Part shown: positions 50,640 through 61,213 of the stretch, in pieces | How positions within the stretch are numbered: the stretch's first letter is position 1 | Layout of the letters: every line of letters begins with the position of its first letter | Assembly (NCBI RefSeq): GCF_000150275.1 | Contig: NW_002060950.1 | Location: forward strand, 2,592,106-2,656,105 | Reading direction: 5' to 3' | DNA from: Trichoplax adhaerens | Taxonomy: Eukaryota > Placozoa > Uniplacotomia > Trichoplacea > Trichoplacidae | DNA: 64,000 nucleotides | Program-made: the position numbers and the translations under genes | Notes under the pieces: model-generated | Seen by the model: the letters and a program-made list of their open reading frames with translations, nothing else | Told to the model about the DNA's origin: nothing | The model's database searches: none

Positions 50640-51269
50640 TGTTACAGTGTTAAATACTGTATTGCAGTAGAAATAACTATGTTAGGATAATTCTGTTAGA
50701 CTATCCTTATTTAGTTAACTTCTAATTTGGATATACTGTGTTTTAATATAGCACTGACTTTTTATGACAGTGACACTTATACACATACTGAAATTAATAG
50801 TTATAATAGGGAATGCAAATCGTCTGCTTACAGTTCGAATCATTGTGATTGTAATTTACTTATGGTAGACTGTAAATTATCATGGAAATGTTCCGTGATA
50901 GGACATATCGTAATCTGACTATTCTGTATTAGTCATTATATGTCTATGTTCGTAAATACTGTTGTCTGCATTAAGGGAGCAGTAGCTATAATTAATATCT
51001 AATTCAGTAAATGATTCCGAGGTTAATTGTATTAACTATGACTCATGAACTATTGAGGAACAGTATATAAATGCAGTATATCGTGAAATAAAGAGAATTG
51101 TCCAACTTAGTGTTTAACGTAAAATACGAGGTGTTTAAGTCTTTGTGTAGTCTGCTAGTAGAGCAAAAGTGTTTGTGATAGTGCAGATATCGTTCCTTGA
51201 TACGTGGTTCAAGGAATTGACTTATTGATCGTATATTGCGTTATCTTGTTGCAAAGCTGTTTTGTGACA
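50640..51269 (+). mobile_element. Non-autonomous TGTCAC-type element, family A, forward copy
   Basis: The element is 630 bp with exact ATCGT duplications (50635-50639 and 51270-51274). It starts TGTTACAGTGTTAAATACTG, a terminal hairpin ACAGT...ACTGT, and ends GCAAAGCTGTTTTGTGACA. TATATAAAT lies at 51064-51072, TAACGTA at 51115-51121, GAGGTGTTTAAGTC follows, then a TTCCTTGA...TCAAGGAA hairpin, and TGCGTTA at 51237-51243. Short frames overlapping it are not genes. It lies about 700 bp upstream of the broken receptor. Confidence 0.88.
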
Positions 51270-51274
51270 ATCGT

Positions 51275-51970
51275 TGATAGTGGCTCTTTAATAGAACTCC
51301 AGTCTATTTATTCGAGTTCATTTATAGTAGGTAATAATAAATTTTACTGTAAAAGCGATGCCATTATTTCATTTTTTATTGCTTTAAATCACAGTGACAG
51401 TGATAAGAACATTGTTATACGGTTTTGAAGGTAATTAGTCTAGGTGGATTGATCAGATCAATACATCTATTATGGCTAGAAATGCTATTGGTACTTGTAA
51501 ACTGATTCATGTACTATTTTTAATATCTATGACAACGTAATTATACAAATCGAGGTCGCCATGAGCAATAATTAGTACTGTACTGTTATTGAAATAAAAG
51601 AATCTTTCAAAAGGCTGTATACATACGTATGCACATGTTTACGGATATGATGTTATTGGTTCATTATAATGAGTAAAACAAAATCATCAATTTTAATTTC
51701 TTATTCATTCAAGTAAGCAAATATTTTACGATATCATTAAAAAACTTGATCGTTGTTGAGCCTATCATTTATCATTTGAAACGCTCAAACCAATTTATTA
51801 AAATCCTAATGATGAAATTCTTCTGGATATAGATAACACGTATGTGAAATGAAATAAATCAGTTCAAATTAAGCAAAAGTACTACATTACTGTATCCCTA
51901 TTTCTACATAAATTCCCTTTCAAAGTCAATCTTTGCCTTTTTCAGCAATCTACAATGTAACCAGATTGCT
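51275..51970. other. Duplicated upstream DNA of the broken receptor
   Basis: From about 51436 this aligns with 56716-57231 upstream of receptor 5: landmarks AG(T/A)C(T/C)AGGTGGAT, AGAAAT(G/A)(C/T)TA(T/C)TGG(T/C)(A/G)CTTGTAA, AAATAAAA(G/C)AATCTTTCA. This shows that the duplication included at least 0.5 kb of upstream sequence. Confidence 0.6.
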
Positions 51971-52215
51971 ATGGATGAAATAGAAGCTATTTGCTTTTAT
52001 AATCAATACAGAACATCATTTCATATCACTGAGATTTTCTTGCGATGAATAACACCTACGATAATTTTTCTAGCCTTAGATGGAAATTTCGTGTCTGTTT
52101 TATTTGTTTATCGAAAGAGAAGCTTACATAATGTATCTGGCTTCCTTATCGCTTCGTCAGCAGTCGAGATGGCGACAGGATAAATTGTAACCCATTATCT
52201 CTATTATTTCTCCCG
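51971..52215 (+). pseudogene. Broken class A receptor, sister of receptor 5
   Basis: The sequence parallels the first ~85 codons of receptor 5 (57232-58245): the ACATCATTTCATATCAC block, TM1 with GGAAAT (GN), ICL1 CGAAAGAGAAGCTTACATAAT, and the TM2 start CTTATCGCT...GAGATGGC. In the original frame there are in-frame stops at the codon matching C31 (TGA) and in TM2 near residue 78 (TAA). The first Gly of GGN is Asp. Past about 52215 the reading frame fills with stops and similarity to receptor 5 fades, so TM3-TM7 are lost or unrecognisable. It cannot encode a functional receptor. Confidence 0.82.
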
Positions 52216-52762
52216 CTTCTCTCCACAGTTGCTACTTAATTAATTAAACGATACTCTTTAACATGACCACAGCCCATATATGGTCTTTCCCATCGAAATT
52301 TAAGCCAGTTAAAGACTATTTTTATTTATGATACAACAATTGACCTCCGGGATAGCTTTTAATTCGTTTCCATTCATTTTACCTTATATCCAGTATAATG
52401 TCGCTTCTATGCATTAATATTATTTTATCAGCTTTGAATAATGGATATTACGAGAAGTAATCAAAGGGAACAAAATTATTCTAAGTTACGTTTATTTCTA
52501 ATAGCGTTTACTCGTCCAATTACTGGTTTTATTCGGTAGTAAAAATTCAAGTGAGCCTTATAATTTTTAATCAGCTGAAACGCGTAAATTTATAAGCAAA
52601 TCTATTTTAATCTTATCAACCTATGGAGAATGATCGTAAATAATTTTACCAGTTACAACAGTACTCAATCCTAATACATTATTTCATTCTATCTATTATA
52701 AAATCAGGATTCAAAATCACTTTTGAAAGGGGCACTCATAGCTAAAATGAGGTATATTCAAC

Positions 52763-52815
52763 TGTCACGGTAGTGAATCTACCGTGATGAATGATAACTT
52801 ACTTAATTTAGACAT
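52763..52815 (+). mobile_element. Left terminal hairpin of a TGTCAC-type element, solo or truncated
   Basis: TGTCACGGTAGTGAATCTAC continues into CGTGATG, forming CACGGTA...TACCGTG, the same terminal hairpin as family B. It is followed by a B-like ACTTAATTTAGACATG and an AT dinucleotide run. No right end or matching copy of the flank TCAAC was found, so this is probably a truncated copy. Confidence 0.45.
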
Positions 52816-52838
52816 GTATATATATATATATATATATC
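52816..52838. repeat. AT dinucleotide microsatellite
   Basis: About ten TA units in a row, immediately inside the hairpin end at 52763. Confidence 0.8.
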
Positions 52839-53819
52839 ACGTTAAGATAGTTATTAATTTGGATATGTGCATGAATTATTTGATGACTTAATATAGCCGA
52901 TACAAACCCGTTCCTAATACAGGTTAAATTATACTAAATATGGTATATGAATTGTCAATGCCAAATTCAATATAAATCCTGTTAATTATAAGCTAGGGCA
53001 AACATAAAGTTAATCTATAGTAATATTACAAATTCACTGGATTAGACTAGGAATAATTTAATGTATTCTCGAAGTCTTATTGGTCGAAATATATCACACA
53101 TCGTAAACCGGTTTTATGGCTAGAATAGCTATTTAAATGATTGATTTTGAATATTAAATTCGACTTGCATTTACTAGAATAAAGATATAGTTAGAAGATT
53201 CTGAAAGAGCATTTCTCAGTCATTGCTACTTATCTAGGGTAATCTAAATTAGTTTAGATTAGGCAAGTTTAGTTAAGTAACATCAATATTGCTATATCTA
53301 ATTCAATAATTAACTATCATGCAAGTGATAGAAGTTATATTTTACAAGCTTTCACTGACCGTATTGCACGATGAAACTAAAAAATTGGCCATCATTTCCT
53401 AAGGTTTGCTACAGATGATTTTACAATATACCGCTTAGTAACGATTGGATTTAACTGAGGTATTAATATTTTAATAGCGATTACTATTGAAATAGTAGGC
53501 TGCACTTGGCTGATAACCATTTTATTCACAGCATGAAAACTGCATATTTTACAGAGTAACTACGTTAGTATTTGTAAATTAGAGTCATTGTATTTATGGA
53601 AAAAATGCAGTAGAAAATAGAAAATTGTAAGCTTTTAGATTTCTGTCATTACGGTAATAGTCAGCATTATCGTTGATAAAATTTTAATCAAGGACAGAAT
53701 ATCACGAACAGTAGACTACTATATAGAATAAAAGAACAAAAATTATGACTTAAAATACTTTGATATCAAACGAAATGTACAGTAGTATTTAGTAAGGCAG
53801 TAATTCATATGATTGCGCG
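52839..53819. other. Non-coding stretch, nothing recognised
   Basis: No supportable gene, RNA or repeat. Confidence 0.4.
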
Positions 53820-54350
53820 TAGTAGGTCCTAGTTGATACAATAAGGAAACCCATAAAATAATGCTGGTCTTCAATATTTAAATGCAATGTAAATATAATA
53901 ATATTGATATTTGTAAAATATGTTTATAATAATCGGTTTTGCATTCATAATTCATATAATATTATGAAGTGAATGTAATTCAGAGCCTCCAATGGAGTAA
54001 TGTCCTGTTGCCTTCAATCAATATTTATTACTCATGTTGGAGCAAGTGCATGTCAAAGTAAGGAAGCCCATGAAGTAGATCTAGTCTTTCACATTCCATT
54101 GCAATAGAGGTATATTTATTTTGATTTTTGTAAAATGTAATTATGAAAATAATCGGTTTTGTGATCATAAGATTATATTTATAATTCATACAATATCATG
54201 AACTAAATATGATCCAGAATTTCCGGTGGATTAAATTTCTATTACTTCTCATCAATAATTTTAGCTAATGTTAGAGCCAGTGCATATTAGAGCTAGAAAG
54301 TCCATGAAATAAACCTGATCTTGAACATTTAAACCCTAAGTAAAAATAGT
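53820..54350. repeat. About 225-bp tandem repeat, 2-3 copies
   Basis: The landmark CCCAT(A/G)AA(A/G)TA...CT(G/A)GTCTT recurs near 53850, 54068 and 54301. AATAATCGGTTTTG and AATTCATA(T/C)AATAT(T/C)ATGAA occur once per unit. Units differ by indels, giving spacings of about 218 and 233 bp. No coding potential. Confidence 0.65.
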
Positions 54351-55319
54351 GCTTACTAAATTCAAGCCGTCTCATCATTAGCCACTATATATTTTAATTT
54401 TGCATAATCTACTACAGTCACATCAATATTCACATCTTAATTCAGTCGATTATTTACAAGTGAATTAAATGAGTGAGCATAGCTATCGAAGAGCGGATAG
54501 AACTTGCCTCGGCTATGATGAATATTAAATCAAGCTGTGAATCGCTGTTATTGAGGATTACCATCCAATTCACAATATCCGTTGGGGTTCAAAATTCGAG
54601 CGGATAAAGCTTACATACCAGCTCAAGGATCATAAATTGGAAGGGCAAAATTGCTCCTAACAAACTACCTTCGTGATTTAATAGATGTTTGTTTAGAGGC
54701 ATAGGAACCAAAGTTCAGCTGGATCTAGGTTAACATTGTTTACAAACGATCTACTTTAAGTAAATAATGACAGCTGATATCGAAATGGAGTTAAAACTAA
54801 TTGCTAAGGTTTAAAGTAATTAAATCAACTACGAAAAATGACACCGTAATGTTAGAATAGTTAGCACTGAAGAACTATGTATTAAAATCAAAGTAGACTG
54901 ATCATTGCAAGATATCTTTCGTTTCGATAAATATATTCAGTCAGTCATCAATCGAAGTGTTAGAAACGGTTCAAATTTTCTATTAGATTAAAATATGCTA
55001 TATCATAGATCATTGCCTTTAACACTAAAATTGTTTACTCCTAATTGACTGGTTAGTTAATCAGTTATTTTAGCTAATTTAGGCACTGAGTAGCTTATTA
55101 TTAGTATTGAACCCACAGATTAACCATGGCGAAACCTTTCGCCAAAGAGCGATCGCTGTATCTTATATTAGTAGCATCTTGTAGAATTGTTATGTCGTTA
55201 CGATATACTGCTTTGATATATGGGTACTTCTCACAATTTTTAAACTATCAAGTAGAATAGTGTTTAATATAATTAGCCTTATCTATACAGTGCCGTACTA
55301 AATTTTTGAATCTGCTGAA
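54351..55319. other. Non-coding stretch, nothing recognised
   Basis: No supportable gene, RNA or repeat. Confidence 0.4.
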
Positions 55320-55930
55320 AGGAAAGAACTACAGCAATTCCTGAATTAGTTTCATGTTTTGCATTGTTAATCACGGATTCTTAAGTTACAGAAATGTAGG
55401 TTTTGTGTGCCTCATAAATAATTAAGATGTGAAAGCTTTGTAGGTTAGCAAGTGGAGTAGTAACTTGTTGGCTTATGGTCTACCCTTAAGAAAGAAATAT
55501 AAGTACTTATGTTATTTTTACTAACAAGCACAACTAATACCTTCTTGACTCCTTTCATGTTTTACAGTACTAATCGTGGATTTCTTAGATACAGAAATCT
55601 GGAGTTTGTGCACCTCGTTAATAAGATGAAGAAGTTTGTAGGTTAATTAGCGGAGCAGTAACTTGTTGTTGGTTTATGGTCACCCTTAGAAAAAAATATC
55701 CGCTAACGTTATTTTTTTAAACTAGCATAACTAGTAACTTCTTAATTTGTTTCATGTTTACACTGATAATCAAGAATTTCTAGACTACAGAAATGCAGAG
55801 TTTGAGTGCGTTATAAATAAGCTGAAGAGCTTTTAGATTAGCTAGCCGAGCAGTAACTTGTTCTCGGCCTGTGGTTTACCCTTAGGAAAGAAAAATGAGC
55901 ACTTACGTTGTTTGTTCTAATCAGTATACA
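55320..55930. repeat. About 195-bp tandem repeat, 3 copies
   Basis: The landmark TTTCATGTTT(T)(G/A)CA recurs near 55352, 55555 and 55741. Each unit also has a TACAGAAATG/CTGGAGTTT segment, GAGTAGTAACTTGTT or GAGCAGTAACTTGTT, and CACCCTTAG/TACCCTTAAG. Spacings are about 203 and 186 bp. No coding potential. Confidence 0.7.
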
Positions 55931-56149
55931 TCAAAGCATTATTTTTAAAATCGCAATGCAAAATATTATCGTAGCAATATAAATAATCAGAATCACAATG
56001 TTTGCAGGAAAATGCAGTCGAATAAGATCTATTGCAGTTCACAACTCAGATAAGAAATGAACGTAAAAGGGATTTTTATAGATTGAAAATGCGATATAAT
56101 AAGTAATAAAAATCTCTAAAATAGCCTTGAAAAGAGCTAACTAAACATC

Positions 56150-56693
56150 TGTGGTATTTTACTGTAATAAAGTGTCTATCGAAACGCAACGACTTCCACA
56201 ACTTGAAGGAAAATCACTTTATTACAATAATTACGTCTTCTACCAAGGACTAGATTATCTATGGCTACTCTGTCTTCGGAGATAAAATCTCCTGCTTATA
56301 TACAATTGTGTACAGAGTATCTTCGTGACACATAAATCGTTATCTACCTTAATAAGGCTAACATCACACCTCTAGCGTACCTGGAGGTGCCAAACAGTAT
56401 GACTAATAACTTTTACAATCCGTATTGCAATTACTAATACAAATCCTCACATATTTAATCTCACTCTACGATCTAGCACCTATACAAGGGTATCTATCTT
56501 AATTAGCCTAGTAATTACGTCATGCACGATATTCACACATACTGTATATAATCTTGAGCTATATTTGGGCTGCACTACATTTACAAAGAAGCAATTGCAA
56601 TTAAATTATATTCAATAGTCATAGTATATACTTTTAACTATAAATCGATACTATTATCTCATTTCTAATTGTTTCAATCATCGACATCAGGGA
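56150..56693 (-). mobile_element. Probable 544-bp insertion with 5-bp duplication
   Basis: ACATC occurs at 56145-56149 and 56694-56698. Removing the segment gives a junction that loosely matches the paralogous DNA near 51400. The length is that of the TGTCAC-type elements. The segment contains GCTTATATAC near 56302, the minus-strand TATA-like motif, beside a GGAGAT...ATCTCC hairpin. Its terminal bases (TGTGGT and CATCG) are poor matches to the family, so the assignment is tentative. Confidence 0.4.
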
Positions 56694-57231
56694 CAAGAGC
56701 CTTGCTATAGTATTTTTAAGAGATTTAGTCCAGGTGGATAGGTAAATCAATGGATCTGTCATAACCAGAAATATTACTGGCGCTTGTAATATGATTCATA
56801 TACTATTTTCAGTACACATCCGATACAATATATGACGTAAAGTCGAAATCATTATGAATTATGATCATTTATATTATTAAAATAAAACAATCTTTCACGA
56901 GACTTCCGTATGTTCATATGTTCTAATAATATATATTCATTGTTAGAAGTAAAACAAGATCATGAATTTTAATTGCCTACTCATTTCTACTCACTGTATG
57001 CTAGTGTGCCATATCCTCTACAATTTGAATCATTGTTGAATGTTCCGTTTAGCATCGGAGTGTTTCAATTAACTAAGCAAAATGTTTATTATTGAATTTC
57101 TTCTAGATATTTTGTGCAGCCATCAGATACTAAAGAAGAGCGATTAATATTAAATTATTCTAGCATTGGTTCGTTATTTCTAAATTCATTCATTTTAAAA
57201 GGCTGATCATTACATATTTAACAAGCCTGCG

Positions 57232-58245
57232 ATGCAATCCGAATGCAACGAATGGAATCAAAGTCATTGCTTCTGTAATCAATCTGAGACATCATTTCAT
57301 ATCACAAAGATTATCTTACGATGCATAACGCCACCGGTATTTATCTTAGCTTTAGGTGGAAATTTCTTATCCGTTCTAGTTGTTTATCGTAAGAGAAGTT
57401 TACATAATCCATCAGGTTTCCTTATAGCTACTTTGGCGGCGACAGAGATGGCTACAGGTTTAATCGTAACCTGCTATTTCTTTGCTTTTTCAGCATTACA
57501 TTGTGGTATGTTGGAAAACTTTTGTATCGTTTTAGCCTATCTATCTACCACTTTCGTCTGTTTCTCACATATAACAGTAGGATTGATCTCAATCGATCGA
57601 TACATAGCCATCACTATGCCACTACATTATCCAATGTATATTACGAATAAACGACTCAGTAGGATATTAATATTATCCATTACCCATAGCTGCTTCTGCG
57701 CCTCATTACCATTAATGAATTTGAACCAAATTCAACTTGGCCGCTACCAATACGTCGAATATTTATCTCTTTGCTGGATAGATATTACAGATTTAAGTGA
57801 AAATTTCATTTTCTTAGTAATAATGTATTCTGCTTTACTAATGGTAATATGCATCGTGGTTTCTTGCTATGTTCTCATTTTCGTTAAGGCAAATCAAATC
57901 CATCGTAAACGTCGAAATCTTGAATTGACAAAGAGCAGTGTAAGGCATCTGAGCAAGAAGTTAACTCGTACTATCCTAATCGTTATTACCGTATATTTAA
58001 TTTTTATTATTCCTTCAACAGCTACAATTCTGATTACTCTGAGCCATCGTCGATTGTTCTTATCCCCAACCATGTCTAAAATTATGACTTTTTGGGGCCT
58101 ACATATCAAAATCATTATTAATCCGCTAATATTTGGATTTTCTCATCGAGACTTTCGACAGAGCTATAATCAATTATTTTATTATTTAGTAAAGCGTAGA
58201 AGAACTAGAATTTTCGATCAAGTGTTGCGTCCATCGATACAATAA
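57232..58245 (+). CDS. Class A G-protein-coupled receptor 5, DRY type with Glu at 2.50
   Basis: This intronless 337-residue seven-transmembrane receptor has a Cys-rich N-terminus (C5, C13, C15) and sequons N9-Q-S and N16-Q-S. TM1 is GGN (N44), ICL1 LHNPSG. TM2 reads LAATE, so the sodium-site Asp 2.50 is E72. C98 and C181 pair TM3 with loop 2. DRY at 122-124 is intact, unlike the other receptors here. TM6 is F-I-I-P (258-261) and TM7 NPLIF (297-301). Loop 2 is YQYVEYLSLCWIDI. A TM7 lysine (K293) lies two residues after the opsin retinal-lysine position, so it is not an opsin match. ICL3 and tail are Arg/Lys rich. AATAAA lies at 58342-58347. The broken copy at 51971 is its closest relative in the window. 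Confidence 0.92.
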   Translation: MQSECNEWNQSHCFCNQSETSFHITKIILRCITPPVFILALGGNFLSVLVVYRKRSLHNPSGFLIATLAATEMATGLIVTCYFFAFSALHCGMLENFCIVLAYLSTTFVCFSHITVGLISIDRYIAITMPLHYPMYITNKRLSRILILSITHSCFCASLPLMNLNQIQLGRYQYVEYLSLCWIDITDLSENFIFLVIMYSALLMVICIVVSCYVLIFVKANQIHRKRRNLELTKSSVRHLSKKLTRTILIVITVYLIFIIPSTATILITLSHRRLFLSPTMSKIMTFWGLHIKIIINPLIFGFSHRDFRQSYNQLFYYLVKRRRTRIFDQVLRPSIQ

Positions 58246-61142
58246 TCTATCTAATAGCAATATATCTAAATTAAGCATACCGCTCACGTGATTACGAGCA
58301 AAAGATCATCCCATCGGCTAGATATAGATCCTTAAATGGCTAATAAAACATATTGAGTTAAATTCACGAATTACTTATTATTATGAATTAATTGGTAACG
58401 GCAACCTAGATCTCTTACATCATATTATTTTGGTATCAATTCTACGCTAGAAAATATAACAGCGACGTAGTAAACGACTGTATTTTATTACTATAATTCT
58501 AATAAAGTGTTACAAATTTCTTGTATTCAATTTTCAATAATATAGTATATCAAATTAGTCCATGAAAAAGACATGAACCATTTACCAACTCTGTCCTTAT
58601 CAATTCAAAAAATTAATTACTGTAATACAATATTGATGCACTTTCGAATTTTCCTATTTAATCGATACACCCATAGCCATACCAGTACTCACCGCTTTAG
58701 CTATTCTATATTAATAGGAGACAATACAGTACTTTGAAAATCTATGTTCAAAATAAATTAATACGATTGCTATCGAATATGATTTTGGGATTTCATCATC
58801 ATTCTCGTTATAAAAATTTCAGACTTAAATCAGTAAAAGAATATATATTGATACTACAGTATATCATCGATATGCGGTGTTTTACTATAGTATCTAAATT
58901 TTAATTTTTACCTTTATATTAGGTCTAGATTAAGTATACATACCTACCTGTATATATCAAAAAATTTTATGTCATTGTTTGCTTGCATTGAAAGCTAGAA
59001 TAATTTATAATTGCTTATCTATCCTATTTTCCGTTCAAGTAAGCATCAACAATTTTTCTTATTGCCTATACTTTTTCCATTAGTCAACGGCCGCGGCCCT
59101 TCTATGTTATAAGAAATTATCTCACCTCATTCAACCTATTTATAATCAGAACTTTGATGCTATTCGCGAATTCACCATACCATAGGTTAATAGAATATCT
59201 CATCGAATACAAACACTTTGCTTGATTAAAAACAGATGCATAGTCATAATTTTTAACTGTACTCACATCCATCACTTATCTTCATGTATAATGCATCTAA
59301 TTTATATTAAGGATAGATGATTATTGCTATCTTAATACCAAAGTTTTAAAGTTGTGATAGCCTATCTTAAGACTGCATTCTTCTGTAAACTTGAGACACT
59401 ATAGCTAAATAGTGTATGAATTTATTTCCGCTTATACACGTTAAATGCTTTATTCTATTAATAGAGATATATGCAAGCGAATGCAAACTGGAAAATATGA
59501 TGATAGTAAATTCGTAATATATAATTTGTTAATGAATGAAGTGATTGATTATGTTCTATGCATAGCTGTATTAATAATAAGGGAATAATCAGTAATATTA
59601 CTTTGACTATTACATAGGTAACTTTTGTTCGAATATAAATGTACAGCTGTTGTATTTAATAATGTATTCTCGCAAGAATTAAGTTCTTGTCTCTATTTTA
59701 AAATATTAATTCATCCGTTTCTTGTTTAACGATAATCTCTAAGAGATTATTCACAAAATCAAAAAGCAGTTGAGTGTTTAAGTACTGGTAGTTGAGGGTT
59801 TTTGAATTGAGCGACAATAACCAGCTGATGTAAGATTGCAAATGTTGAATAAAAAGTTTTTTGCATGATAAATGGCCAGTAATACCCATGATATTGGTAG
59901 AGAAACATGTATTAAAAGTATTTTTCGAATCATAGAGAATTAAGAAAGCCTTTTCGTTTTAACTAACAGGGAGCATAACGCATATATAGACTTTCATAAA
60001 ATCTACATGTGTTATGCATAAATGATCGATTCACTATTCATAATTTTTATGTCGTCGTTGATTTATTGGATTTAGAATGGTCAAGTAGGCTAACTTTCAA
60101 TAATTTTAAAATCAGTATTTTCCTAAAACAAAATTAGATATTGCATGAATCTTTGACGTTTATGAGGTTCAAAAAGTTCTAAATATTATCATAATTATCT
60201 GCGCAAGAATACTTATTACCCAAAATTGTATTCTATTTTATGCAACTTAGCTTGCTTTCATTCTCGTAGGGAATTTTATCATGTCGTTTAACAAAACTTA
60301 AATTTTAGCTCTCATACGATTACTCAATTATATGATATCTAAACTCATAGGAATTCATTCATTAAGCCTTGATGCTAATTAATTTACGGTTGACATCATT
60401 CTAAAGTACAATAGTCAACTTTTAAAATACTTCCAGTATAATGTAGCTGTAAATCACTTATGAAGACATTCTCGAAGTTTCTATTTAGGATACTTATGAA
60501 ATCGTAGCAGATTAGCGTACTATAGTAATCTGTAGGCTTACAATAATGTATTTATAATAAGTATACTTTAAATTTTGCTACTGTAAGCACGATCTCTTGC
60601 ATAATCATATTTAAGTAGATCTTCCTACTCAGCCAACCACTGTATTTATTTCTCCATTCAATTTTAATGAAAATTTAAAAGAAATTGCTTTCTGCAAAGT
60701 GATAAAAACAGCTGAGTGGGGTAAAATAAATTACTTAATTTCATGTTCAAGGTAGGATGACAATGAATAACAATAACTTTATAGTACGAGTATTGCATAG
60801 CGTACCTAAATTATATCAACTTCAACTCATCTTAATTGCAGTACCAAATAGGCTTCAATAAATGATAAACTGATGCGATATTTCTACAGATTCAGCTACG
60901 TAATTAACATCTTTCCTCTTATAGTTAATTATGTATTACAGATCAATTTCAATAAGTTCATTAGTATCTTGTAGCAACCATTAATCATAATGCCATCAGC
61001 TATTTCTGACGTTGGAATACTCAATTTTAATTCATTCTATTCTCATTAAGCAGATTCTTGAATCTGAGGCGATATTAATTAGATGCTGATCAATCCTGAT
61101 TACTAATATATCATATAAATTATTTTCCATCGCGATTTCCTA
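58246..61142. other. Non-coding stretch, nothing recognised
   Basis: Apart from the receptor 5 AATAAA, no gene, RNA or repeat was supported. Confidence 0.45.
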
Positions 61143-61213
61143 GAAATTCATGCCACATATGACATTAACATAGAAAAGAAATTCATGCCACATATAACAT
61201 TAACGTAGAAAAG
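61143..61213. repeat. 35-bp direct tandem duplication
   Basis: GAAATTCATGCCACATAT and what follows to GTAGAAAAG / ATAGAAAAG is repeated at 61143 and 61178, differing at only two or three bases. The high identity implies a recent duplication. Confidence 0.85.

Noticed and set aside
50836-50850. tRNA B-box (GTTCGAATC) inside family A, suggesting a tRNA-derived SINE
   Set aside because: No A-box at suitable spacing, no cloverleaf and no A-rich tail. The element has DNA-transposon-like ends and 5-bp duplications.
50727-51428. Two + strand frames as a transposase remnant
   Set aside because: They lie inside or across the end of a non-autonomous family A element whose other copies do not keep these frames; no catalytic motif is visible.
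52216-52700. Continuation of the broken receptor through TM3-TM7
   Set aside because: Only short isolated words resemble receptor 5; frames are full of stops and no receptor motif (DRY, loop 2 CW, NPxxF) could be found.
17260-58245. Calling the receptors opsins
   Set aside because: Loop 2 is opsin-like, but no lysine is present at the retinal attachment position of TM7 in receptors 1 or 5 (Tyr, His); K293 of receptor 5 is two residues off. CWxP and NPxxY are also missing.
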